52,727 nt of DNA from Collinsella vaginalis (lineage in GTDB: Bacteria > Actinomycetota > Coriobacteriia > Coriobacteriales > Coriobacteriaceae), in assembly GCF_900176655.1 (NCBI RefSeq), contig NZ_LT838842.1:1-52727 (forward strand), given 5' to 3'. This document shows, piece by piece, positions 6,828 through 14,749 of the stretch. The position numbers and the translations under genes were made by a program. Each line of letters starts with the position of its first letter. The stretch's first letter is position 1. Under the pieces are notes generated by a model that was given only the letters and a program-made list of their open reading frames with translations, did not search any database and was not told the DNA's origin.

Positions 6828-9065
6828 TTACGCGCTCAGCGCCGGGTTATCAGCGCAGTACTTCTCAAGAACCCGGTCGTAGGTGCGCGTACGATCATCA
6901 TACTTCGCACCATCCTTGCCGAGAAGGCCGAGGCCGTCGAGATCGTCGGCGACACCCTTCATATCGAGGTCCTCGAGGCAGGCGCGCGTGGGGCAACCGA
7001 GCTCCTCGTCCCAGCCGAACCGCTTGTAGAGCATCGTGAGCGACTGCTTCCAGTCGTCGCGGTCCATCTTGATGGTGCCGGCGGTGAAGACCTGGATGTC
7101 CGGGTCGATGGTGAAGACCCACTCGGTGATGACGTCGTGCACGCCGCGCATGTCGTTGCAGCCGATGTTGCCGTCCTTGTCGCGCATGCCGCGCACAGTG
7201 GCGGCGCGCTGCAGGGTCATGATGCGCTCGGCAGACTTGTAGAGGTCGTCGATCGTGACCTTGTGCCCGGTCACCGCCGTGTAGAACTGGGCCTCGAGAT
7301 CGAGGTCGCCGCGGTAGCTACGCTCCTTGGCCGGCGCCATGGCCATAGGCCACACCCAGTTGCAGAGGGTGAGCGAGTCGTGCAGGACATCGGTGACGAT
7401 GCTCCACCAGACGAACTCAACCTTGGCGTCGTTGATGGGGGTGTAGTTCTTGTCGGCGTCGACGGCGCCCTCGCCCCACATCTCCTTGCCCATCTCCTGC
7501 TTGAGCTCGATGGGCAGGCCGCAGCCCTGGAAGTTCACCGCGGAGTGGATCATGTCGTCGCGGTTGAACATCATGTTGTAGAGGCCGCCCACCTGGCCGA
7601 AGCACTCGATGGAGTGGTGAACGGGCCAGCCGCGGTAGTTGATGAGGGCCGAGCGCTTGTCGTCGAACCAGGACTCGTCGTTCCACTGCTTGGTCCAGAC
7701 CTCAGGCCCGTGACCCAGCCAGGAGATCGGCTTGTTCTCCGTGTCGTTGGAGGCGATGTCCGTGAGGATCTTGATGAACGGCGTGCCGTCACCGGTCATG
7801 ATCTTGTCGAACTCGTAGCCGGCGAACTGGTCACCGAGCTCGCGCTCGAGGATGCCGTCAACATAGGTGTGGGCGATGTCGCGGTAGAGCTGCGCGTAGT
7901 TGCACCAGAGACCGAGGTCGTCGACGGTGGCCTGGATCAGCAGGTTGTAGATCACGGCCTGCTCGGTGAGCTTGCCGTCGTCGGTGGCGGTGCCCGGGAC
8001 CTTCATCATGGACTGCATGTACGCCGAGAACGGGAAGTTCGGCACGCAGGTGTTGCCCATGGACTCGTAGCCGGTCTTCTCGAGCACGGTGGGGTGCTTG
8101 ACATGGGCGTAGCAGCGGACGGGGCAACCGTGGCAGCCACCCATCTTGACCGTGTACTTCTCCGCCTCGGGGCCGAGGTCCTTCGTCGACTTCATGCAGC
8201 GGTAGCCCATGGTGTTGGGCTCGAAGGGCTTCGGCTCGCCCGTCTCGATGGGGCCGCCCTCGGCGGCCGCCCAGTACAGGCCCTTCCTGGCCGTCCAGCG
8301 GGACCCCTTGTCGTAGTACTCGGCCCAGGACTGCTGGGTGCTCGGCACCACGTGGTTGTTGTTCGAGCCGAGCACCTGGGCGATCATGTAATCCGAGAGG
8401 TCGGCGACCATCTGCGGGTCGGCCACGTTGACGGCCTTGGTGCCGCGCACGACGACGGCCTTGACCTTCTTGGAGCCGAGGACCGCACCCAGGCCCGCAC
8501 CCGCGGAGTGCGAGCGGGAGTTGATGACGCAGGCGTAAGGCAGCATGTTCTCGCCCGCCGGGCCGATGGCGGCCACGCAGCAGTCGAGACCGTGCTTCTT
8601 GCAGAGCGCCTCGGTGGTCTCGCGGGTGCCCTTGCCCCACAGGGCCGAGGCGTCCTCGATCGCGATCTTGTCGTCATCGATGTGGATGTAGACCGGCTTG
8701 TCAGCCTTGCCCTCGATGATCAGGCCATCGTGGCCCGAGAACTTGAGCTTGGCGCCCAGCTGACCGCCGCAGTGGCAGTCCACCACAAGGTGGTCCGTCG
8801 TGAACGTGGAGAGCGTCGCCCAGGTGGAGCGGCCCGCCAGCGGCACGCCGGCTCCCGTGAGGGGCCCGACGGCCAGGACGGCCTTGTTCTCCTCGTCCAT
8901 CCAGTCGGTGCCCGCGGGGACCTCGTCGTACATGATCTTGTTCGCGAAGCCCATGCCGCCGATGTAGTTCTGCTGCAGATCGGCGTCGGACTCCTCGGTG
9001 ATGCTTCCCGTAGAAAGGTTGACGCGCGCGATGTAGCCCGCCCACCCGTATGAAATATCAGCCAT
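6828..9065 (-). CDS. Aldehyde:ferredoxin oxidoreductase-family tungsten/molybdenum enzyme
   Basis: 745-residue member of the AOR family, which carries a bis-pterin tungsten (or molybdenum) site and one [4Fe-4S] cluster. Seen: N-terminal AOR domain with GGMGFANKI near 36 and GPLTGAGVPLAGRS near 67; cluster cysteines C311-x2-C314-x3-C318 (GCHGCPVRC), with C568 in DSLTLCNW a likely fourth ligand. It has no export signal and should be cytosolic unless carried with the Tat-exported ferredoxin. The company of a four-cluster ferredoxin and multiheme cytochrome resembles E. coli YdhV-type systems more than classic soluble AORs. The substrate is unknown; carboxylate/aldehyde couples are typical of the family. 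Starts at an ATG with AGGAGA eight bases upstream, 16 bp after the ferredoxin gene. Confidence 0.9.
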   Translation of the reverse strand: MADISYGWAGYIARVNLSTGSITEESDADLQQNYIGGMGFANKIMYDEVPAGTDWMDEENKAVLAVGPLTGAGVPLAGRSTWATLSTFTTDHLVVDCHCGGQLGAKLKFSGHDGLIIEGKADKPVYIHIDDDKIAIEDASALWGKGTRETTEALCKKHGLDCCVAAIGPAGENMLPYACVINSRSHSAGAGLGAVLGSKKVKAVVVRGTKAVNVADPQMVADLSDYMIAQVLGSNNNHVVPSTQQSWAEYYDKGSRWTARKGLYWAAAEGGPIETGEPKPFEPNTMGYRCMKSTKDLGPEAEKYTVKMGGCHGCPVRCYAHVKHPTVLEKTGYESMGNTCVPNFPFSAYMQSMMKVPGTATDDGKLTEQAVIYNLLIQATVDDLGLWCNYAQLYRDIAHTYVDGILERELGDQFAGYEFDKIMTGDGTPFIKILTDIASNDTENKPISWLGHGPEVWTKQWNDESWFDDKRSALINYRGWPVHHSIECFGQVGGLYNMMFNRDDMIHSAVNFQGCGLPIELKQEMGKEMWGEGAVDADKNYTPINDAKVEFVWWSIVTDVLHDSLTLCNWVWPMAMAPAKERSYRGDLDLEAQFYTAVTGHKVTIDDLYKSAERIMTLQRAATVRGMRDKDGNIGCNDMRGVHDVITEWVFTIDPDIQVFTAGTIKMDRDDWKQSLTMLYKRFGWDEELGCPTRACLEDLDMKGVADDLDGLGLLGKDGAKYDDRTRTYDRVLEKYCADNPALSA

Positions 9066-9081
9066 GCCTATCTCCTAACGC

Positions 9082-9804
9082 TTACGCGAGCTTGCCGCCG
9101 GCGATGAAATCCTGCTGCTCGCTCACAAGCGGCAGCGGATTCTCCTGGCGGGTCGGGCCGGAGGAGTGGTTGACATCCTCCCACTTGACGAGCTCGAGGG
9201 CACCGTTGGGGCACTGGTCCGCGCAGCGGCCGCAGGCGATGCACTTGGTTGACTTCGCCGTCTGCGTGTTGACCACGGGCATGTGCCACGGGCAGGCGGC
9301 GACGCAGGTGCCGCAGCCCACGCAGCGCTCGGGGTCGACGTCGCGCACGCCGCTGTCTTCCGTGCGGATGGCGCCGTACGGGCAGGCCGTCTGGCAGAGC
9401 GCGGTCTTGCACATGTGGCAGGTGCGGACGTTCCACTCCATGGAGTAGTACACGCCGTCGCCGGATCCGAGCTCGGAGCCGTAGTTCAAACCGTCGTTCA
9501 CGTGGATGCGCGCGGCCGCCGGCTGCGAGGTGCCGTCGTTCTTGAGCGTGCAGCTCATCTCGCAACGCTGGCATCCCGTGCAGCGCGCGCGGTTGACCTT
9601 GAGCACATGGCTCGGGGTCGCGTAGAAGTCGACCTTCCCCTTTGAGTTCGCGGGAGCGGCGACGGCCGTCTCGGGCAGCAACCCGAGCGCCGCCATGCTC
9701 GCGACGAACGCGCCTGAGACCTTCACAAACCCGCGACGGGTGAAGAAGGGGTCGAGGCGGTCCGCGCCGGAGCCGACATGCTCCAAGGCGGTGTTCTCTT
9801 TCAT
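9082..9804 (-). CDS. Tat-exported ferredoxin-like protein with four [4Fe-4S] clusters
   Basis: Electron-transfer subunit of the DmsB/NrfC/YdhY type. From the ATG at 9804 (GGGGAGGG upstream) it has 240 residues: twin-arginine motif FTRRGFVKVSG (RR at 23-24) with hydrophobic stretch to about 50, then four cysteine groups: C75/78/81/85, C129/132/137/141, C161/164/167/171 and C188/191/194/198. The frame is open further upstream, but that extension would put 17 residues before the Tat signal and has no better ribosome site. It is first in the operon with the AOR-family enzyme and pentaheme cytochrome, and probably passes electrons between them. Confidence 0.9.
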   Translation of the reverse strand: MKENTALEHVGSGADRLDPFFTRRGFVKVSGAFVASMAALGLLPETAVAAPANSKGKVDFYATPSHVLKVNRARCTGCQRCEMSCTLKNDGTSQPAAARIHVNDGLNYGSELGSGDGVYYSMEWNVRTCHMCKTALCQTACPYGAIRTEDSGVRDVDPERCVGCGTCVAACPWHMPVVNTQTAKSTKCIACGRCADQCPNGALELVKWEDVNHSSGPTRQENPLPLVSEQQDFIAGGKLA

Positions 9805-10330
9805 AGTTCCCTCCCCTAACTGCTCTGCGCCCTCAGCGGGGGCGCACGTTTCCATGCCGATACGGCGCGCGGCGACGCACGCCTATCTCACCACCGTCCA
9901 TTGTGGAGCGTCCGTGTAGCGACGCGTCCCCTTCTTGGTGGTAACTTTGCAATCGAAACAAGGAATTCCAGCTCAAGGACGTCACCTATTATAGGTGACC
10001 TCATCGACGGGCCTGCGAGAATTCGCCAGGAAAGGGGCACAACAATGTGTAGAGAGCCCGTTTGAGAGGCGCGACGGCAGCTGTGCCTACGAGGACCGGC
10101 GTAGGGCATGCGGGGCGGGGGTAGGCGGCAACCAGCACGACCCGGCCTCCATGGTGTCGGGGCCGCAAACCGCGCTCCGGGATCTGGTCTATTCGCTTGT
10201 CTGCAAAGCGCATGCCCCATCGACATCTGTCTGTGCGCGGGGTGAATCGCTGGGCTTGCGAGGTCGTTCTCGCGCCCAACCGTCCCCCGAGGGTTCACAA
10301 TGGACGGAATTGCAATCAGGAGGATGATCG
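9805..10330. other. Divergent intergenic region between oxidoreductase operon and radical SAM gene
   Basis: 526 bp with no credible gene. It must serve the minus-strand oxidoreductase operon and the plus-strand radical SAM gene. The only striking signal is the palindrome at 9981-9999; if the -10 inside it is used, the minus transcript has a leader of roughly 175 nt, long enough for post-transcriptional control. Confidence 0.55.
9981..9999 (-). promoter_or_regulatory. Perfect palindrome overlapping a TATAAT -10, probable operator
   Basis: GTCACCTATTATAGGTGAC is a 19-bp inverted repeat (8 bp arms around a 3-bp centre). On the minus strand it contains TATAAT, so a dimeric regulator bound here would cover the promoter of the ferredoxin-AOR-cytochrome operon. 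The arms do not match FNR (TTGAT/ATCAA) or typical CRP (TGTGA/TCACA) half-sites exactly. The regulator is unknown; the LuxR protein at 11986-13584 is one candidate. Confidence 0.6.
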
Positions 10331-11683
10331 ATGCTTTCAGAACGCCTGCTGTCCAAGACCATCGGCTTGGGCGCCGTGAACCTGTTCAAGTCGAAGACCG
10401 TGGCGGAGTCGACGCTCCCCGCACCCGTTCCCGGCCATGAGTACCTGCTCTACGTGCACGTCCCGTTCTGCGACGTGCTCTGCCCCTACTGCTCGTTCAC
10501 GCGCTTCCCCTATAAGGAGGAGCTGGGCCGACGCTACTTCAAGGCCCTGCGCGCCGAGCTCAAGATGATCCACGACCTCGGATACCAGCCGCCGAGCGCC
10601 TACATCGGCGGAGGCACACCCACGATCATGATGGACGAGCTCGAGCGCACGATCGACTACATGCGCGAGCTCTTCCCCACCATTACCGAGGTGTCGAGCG
10701 AGACGAACCCGCCACACCTCGACCGAGAGCGGCTGAGTCGCCTCTCACGCATGGTGCAGCGCTTCTCCGTCGGCGTGCAGAGCTTCGACAACGGCCTGCT
10801 CACGCGCATGGACCGCTACAACAAGTACGGGAGCGCCGAGGAGATCGTCCAGCGCATCCAGAACGTCGCGGACATGTTCCAGACCTTCAACGTGGACATG
10901 ATCTTCAACTTCCCCGGCCAGACGCCTGAAATGGTCCTGCGCGACATCGAGACCTTCAAGACCACCGGCGCCAACCAGATCACCTACTACCCGCTCATGG
11001 CCTCCCCTGGGTCCGAGCATCTCATGCAGACCTGCTTCCACGGGCAGGTTGACTACCGAAACGAACGCGCCCTCTACAACACGATCTTCGACCAGATGAC
11101 CGCCCCCGTGGAGGGCAGTGGCGCGGGGTTCTACGCCACCGACGTCTACACCTTCGCGCGGGATCGCGACGCCATGATCGACGAGTACGTGGTCGATTAC
11201 GGCGAGTTCGTTGCCGCTGGCTGCGGCGGGTACTCGTTCCTGGGCAGCGTGATCCACAACAACGACTCCTCGCTCTCGGGCTACTGTGACCGCGTTGAAC
11301 GCGGAAGCCTCAGCGTCGCAAGCAAGATCGACATGGGCGCGGCCAACGCGAAGCGCTACCGCATGGGCCGCGAGCTCTTCGGCCTGCGCCTGGACAATCG
11401 GCGCTGGAGGCAGGACTTCGGTCGCTACATCCAGTACGACCTGCCGGTTGAGTACGGTTACCTCGCTGCCAACGGGGCGTTCGACGTCAACAACGCCGAC
11501 GAGCTGACCCTCACCCGCAAAGGGCGCTACCTGGTGCTCGTCATGATGCGACAGATCTTCATCGGCATGAACACCGAGCGGGACCGTCTCCGGACCCTGC
11601 TCCCCGAGGGCGAGCGCAGCTGGTTCGCAGACGCCGCGGCAAAGCAGGTGGCAGCAGCCCGCGAGGCCGACGGAGTGGCGTAG
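10331..11683 (+). CDS. Radical SAM protein of the HemN/HemW/ChuW family
   Basis: 450-residue radical SAM enzyme. The cluster motif is C47-x3-C51-x2-C54 (CDVLCPYC) in YVHVPFC, followed by YIGGGTPT near 90 and SVGVQSFD near 147, all typical of the coproporphyrinogen oxidase-like group. This group includes HemN (oxygen-independent coproporphyrinogen oxidase), HemW (heme chaperone) and ChuW/HutW (anaerobic heme-opening methyltransferase, about this length). The position next to a multiheme cytochrome operon supports a heme-related job, but which one cannot be decided. Starts at an ATG with CAGGAGG upstream and ends at a strong terminator. Confidence 0.8.
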   Translation: MLSERLLSKTIGLGAVNLFKSKTVAESTLPAPVPGHEYLLYVHVPFCDVLCPYCSFTRFPYKEELGRRYFKALRAELKMIHDLGYQPPSAYIGGGTPTIMMDELERTIDYMRELFPTITEVSSETNPPHLDRERLSRLSRMVQRFSVGVQSFDNGLLTRMDRYNKYGSAEEIVQRIQNVADMFQTFNVDMIFNFPGQTPEMVLRDIETFKTTGANQITYYPLMASPGSEHLMQTCFHGQVDYRNERALYNTIFDQMTAPVEGSGAGFYATDVYTFARDRDAMIDEYVVDYGEFVAAGCGGYSFLGSVIHNNDSSLSGYCDRVERGSLSVASKIDMGAANAKRYRMGRELFGLRLDNRRWRQDFGRYIQYDLPVEYGYLAANGAFDVNNADELTLTRKGRYLVLVMMRQIFIGMNTERDRLRTLLPEGERSWFADAAAKQVAAAREADGVA

Positions 11684-11743
11684 GCACTGCTGCGCGAGAG
11701 AGAGGCTGCCACACGTTGCGGCCCGCACCGCTCGTGGCTGCTT

Positions 11744-11893
11744 GCTGACAGTACATAATGCTGACAGTACATAATTCGACGTTTCAGGCCCGTTCTAGAC
11801 CGAATCCTGCACTGTCAGCACCGACCCCCTGAGCTGACAGTGCAGGATTCGGTCTTTTTCCGTGGTCGAAAGGCAGAATTGTGAACTGTCAGC
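11744..11893. repeat. Cluster of five GCTGACAGT-containing 17-bp repeats
   Basis: Five copies fit the consensus GCTGACAGTNCANNATT: two in tandem at 11744-11759 and 11760-11776, one inverted at 11803-11819, one direct at 11833-11849 and one inverted at 11877-11893. The first copy differs in its last base. A degenerate inverted remnant (AATTGTCAGG) lies at 11944-11953. Copies 3 and 4 form the stem of the terminator. Three sequence versions share the same fixed positions, so this looks like a short repeat family rather than a simple duplication. Confidence 0.75.
11797..11859 (+). terminator. Strong intrinsic terminator after the radical SAM gene
   Basis: A 23-bp perfect stem (11797-11819 with 11833-11855), 13-nt loop, followed by TTTTT on the plus strand. 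It lies between the convergent radical SAM and LuxR genes. On the minus strand there is no T-run, so it probably works mainly on the plus strand. The stem is longer than usual for a terminator because it is built from two copies of the local 17-bp repeat. Confidence 0.85.
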
Positions 11894-11985
11894 GGCTCTC
11901 AACCCCGCCCTCAACCCCGCATCCGGATGCGACACGGACGGCAAATTGTCAGGCGGCGAGGCCCGGGCCACCGGCTCCTCAACGA

Positions 11986-13584
11986 CTAACGGCCGTACTC
12001 GTTGATGTAGTCCAGGATCTCCTGGCGCGAGTGCAGATCGGTCTTGTCGTAGATGCGCTTGATATGGGTGTGCACCGTGTTGGGTGAGAGCTGCAGCTCA
12101 TCGCTGACGCGCGCCTGAGTGTGACCGAGCGCATAGAGCGTGAGCACCTCGACCTCGCGTCCGGTGAGGCCGAATCGCTGGCCGATCTCCAGCACCGAGG
12201 TGGCGATGTGCACATCGGGGGACCTGCTCGGCAGCGCGACCTCCTCCTGCGGGGAGATGGCGAGCACGCCCATGAGCGGGCGGCGGGGAGCATCCCCCTC
12301 CTGGAGGCCGTCCGGGTCCTCAGCCGCGCGTGCCGCCTTGGCCGCCGCAACCTCAGCAGCCGCCTGCACCTCCCCCTGCTCGCTCGGCGATGCGAGCAGC
12401 CGCGTGTAGACCACCTGAGCGCTGATGAGCACGAAGAAGCCCATGAATGCGATGATGGCCGCGGCATTGGAGGGAACGACTGCGGTGATCAGGGCATCCA
12501 CATGCATCCCAGCCACCGTGAGGATGTTCATGGCGATCCACGCCGCACAGGCGTAGTAGTACGGATCGCGCCAGCCGAAGCTGATGAAGGCGATGGTCAT
12601 GTACCAGACGAAGGCCTGCAGCACGAGGGAAGATGCGAGGACGAGGGCCGCGCCCATGGACGGGTCGGCGGGGACGAGGGCGAAGAGGATCGTGCCGACC
12701 CCGAGCAGAAGCTCCATCGCCACCCATATGCTGGTAGTGAGCGCCCGCATGCGCGACACGAGCGCGAACCGGACCCAGAGCGCCGAGACGACGATGACCG
12801 CCACGAGAACGATCGCGCGCGACGCCGGGTTGAGATGGATGGCCTGGCCCACGGGAAATCCCCGTCCCATGCCCATGGGGATCGAGATGAACCAGATGCC
12901 GAGCGCCGCGACCACCAGGAAGCTCCTGTTTGAGAAATGATTCTCGTCGGTGCCGAAGTAGCTCTCCGAAACGGCTGGGAAGGAGTCGCTCGGGACGCCC
13001 ATGACTCGTGAGGTGCGAACGGGTCCGAACTGCATGAACATCAGGGCGACACAGGTGAAGTGACCTACCATCGCCGGCATGAAGGAGAGCGCGAAGGTGA
13101 GGGCCTCGGCGAGGGCGAGGGCGGAGAACACCACGACGACCACGGCTTGCGCCGAGGTGCCCCGCAGCTTGCGCAGCCAATAAAACTGCAGAAGCGTGGC
13201 ACCGAGGGTGACCCCCGCCTGGAGCAGCAGGTCAACGGGAGCAAGCAGGGGGACGCCGGCCGCATCGGCCGACGCAAGGGCAAGCGAGCCGAGGCCGCCC
13301 AAATGGATGGAGATGAAGACTCCAAGCGAGATGGAGCGCTTCGAGAACCGCTTCACGACCAGCGTCGAGAGGAAAAGCGCGCCGATGACCACCGAGGCCG
13401 CGATGAGCGACCATCCGTCATAGGTTGAAATGCCGGTGCTGGCATGGGCCTGCTGGATGGTGATGTTGACCACGGCGGCGGCAAGCGAGATGCCGGCGAC
13501 CGAGGGAAGCAGGATCCGGTAGCCCTCAAGGCTGAGCGGGGGCATGCTCGCTGCACCGCTGCCTTGCTGACCTGCGCTTTGCAC
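11986..13584 (-). CDS. Membrane-bound LuxR-family transcription regulator
   Basis: 532-residue protein with about a dozen hydrophobic segments (roughly residues 25-410) joined to a C-terminal LuxR-type helix-turn-helix (about 470-530: GLTGREVEVLTLYALGHTQA, then LSPNTVHTHIKRIYDK). The linker (about 415-450) is Ala/Glu-rich. Such many-pass LuxR proteins are a known, strongly expanded and poorly understood group in Coriobacteriia; they are thought to sense small molecules in the membrane and often sit beside reductase genes. Starts at a GTG at 13584 with AGGAGAGG upstream. Candidate regulator of the oxidoreductase operon or of the divergent gene at 13700; neither link is shown. Confidence 0.88.
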   Translation of the reverse strand: MQSAGQQGSGAASMPPLSLEGYRILLPSVAGISLAAAVVNITIQQAHASTGISTYDGWSLIAASVVIGALFLSTLVVKRFSKRSISLGVFISIHLGGLGSLALASADAAGVPLLAPVDLLLQAGVTLGATLLQFYWLRKLRGTSAQAVVVVVFSALALAEALTFALSFMPAMVGHFTCVALMFMQFGPVRTSRVMGVPSDSFPAVSESYFGTDENHFSNRSFLVVAALGIWFISIPMGMGRGFPVGQAIHLNPASRAIVLVAVIVVSALWVRFALVSRMRALTTSIWVAMELLLGVGTILFALVPADPSMGAALVLASSLVLQAFVWYMTIAFISFGWRDPYYYACAAWIAMNILTVAGMHVDALITAVVPSNAAAIIAFMGFFVLISAQVVYTRLLASPSEQGEVQAAAEVAAAKAARAAEDPDGLQEGDAPRRPLMGVLAISPQEEVALPSRSPDVHIATSVLEIGQRFGLTGREVEVLTLYALGHTQARVSDELQLSPNTVHTHIKRIYDKTDLHSRQEILDYINEYGR

Positions 13585-13699
13585 CGTTTACCTCTCCTTT
13601 TCCCACAGGGTACCCTGAACCAGGTGATGCAACAGTATACCTTGTACTACACTGATGCGAGATGTTCTGCAGGGTTTTCGACCGTCGTGGGGAGGCGTT

Positions 13700-14695
13700 A
13701 TGGTCGATCGAGATCGTTCCGTGAGCGAAGGGCTCGACGGGCGCGATGCCTTCGCACGTGAGGGAATTCATACGTCCTCGATGGACGCAGAGAAGGTCAG
13801 CGAGACACATGATGACCTCGTGGGTTCGTTGGCCCGGGATATGGAAACGGGCTCAGGATCCCTGCCTGACACAAACATGAGCGTCGCGGAGGGCGTCGTC
13901 AGCCCCGCCGGCGACCCTGCGGCCGCGCCATCTTCAACGAACGCCGCTCAACTCGAGGACGCCGCAGACCCCGGCACTGCGGATCTAGACGTCGCCCCGC
14001 TTTCTGACGAGGAGCGCGTCGAGATCCGCAAGCGGAATGCACTCATCCGCGCGTGGGATCGCGCCCTCAGCGATATGCGCCAGCGCTCGTACGAGGGAAA
14101 GCTCACCACACCGGCTCGATGGCGCAAGCTCTCGCTCGCCCCTGCCGGATGGAATGCCAAGGCGTTCGAGGAATCCCTGATCGACTACATCGAATCGCAC
14201 GACCACGCCGACGACTCCCCCGCGCTCAATGAGCCCCCTGCACCCGCTCCCCTCGACGTGCAGCTCGAAGGCGTCGAACACACGGACGACGATCCCCTGC
14301 CTGAACTCTCCGTTGCAGATGTGGTCATGCTCTTCGGAAAAAAGACGGTCTACCTGTACTCCAAGCCGCTGCTCTCACACAGCTTCGCCCACGCCCTCTT
14401 CATGACATCCGAAGACGATGACCTCTCGACCTTCATTGACATGGTGCGCACGGAATCGCGCCTGTACCCGCGTCCCGTCTCACGCGATACCTTCATGAAC
14501 CCGCCCTACCTCTGGGCGCCCTCGAAGACCGCTCAGGTGTTCGATCAGGTGGTGGCCGACGGATCATTCCCCGACATCCATGAGGTCAGAGCCAGCAACG
14601 GTGTCGTCAACTACTACTCTTCCCTATATCTCAGCGATGCCCAGGCACAGGCGCTCGCCGAGTGGTATGAGGTTGAGAAGCCGCAAAATCCCTGA
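13700..14695 (+). CDS. Hypothetical protein, possibly YdhW-like
   Basis: 331 residues from the ATG at 13700 (GGGGAGG upstream; an in-frame ATG at 13655 lacks a good site). Residues 1-100 are acidic and low-complexity; about 105-165 form a charged helical region; the C-terminal 130 residues (from LSVADVVMLFGKKTVYLYSK) look like a compact domain ending near WYEVEKP. I have a weak impression of similarity to YdhW, an uncharacterised protein of the E. coli ydhYVWXUT oxidoreductase cluster; this would fit the AOR-family operon nearby but needs a profile search. No signal peptide, no metal motif. Probably co-transcribed with the NifU-like gene 54 bp downstream. Confidence 0.6.
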   Translation: MVDRDRSVSEGLDGRDAFAREGIHTSSMDAEKVSETHDDLVGSLARDMETGSGSLPDTNMSVAEGVVSPAGDPAAAPSSTNAAQLEDAADPGTADLDVAPLSDEERVEIRKRNALIRAWDRALSDMRQRSYEGKLTTPARWRKLSLAPAGWNAKAFEESLIDYIESHDHADDSPALNEPPAPAPLDVQLEGVEHTDDDPLPELSVADVVMLFGKKTVYLYSKPLLSHSFAHALFMTSEDDDLSTFIDMVRTESRLYPRPVSRDTFMNPPYLWAPSKTAQVFDQVVADGSFPDIHEVRASNGVVNYYSSLYLSDAQAQALAEWYEVEKPQNP

Positions 14696-14749
14696 TGTCG
14701 ACCGCAGTGTGATCTGCCTGGCCCTCGTACCGTTTTGGAAAGGAATCTC

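Noticed and set aside
6780-9053. 757-codon open frame on the plus strand across the AOR-family gene
   Set aside because: Antisense to a gene with clear cluster motifs; the translation is a Val/Asp/His/Arg-rich shadow with no domain.
11744-11893. CRISPR array
   Set aside because: Repeats are 17 bp, in both orientations, without regular spacers, and no cas genes are present.
13700-14695. Secreted or surface protein based on the acidic N-terminus
   Set aside because: No hydrophobic signal segment or anchor is present.
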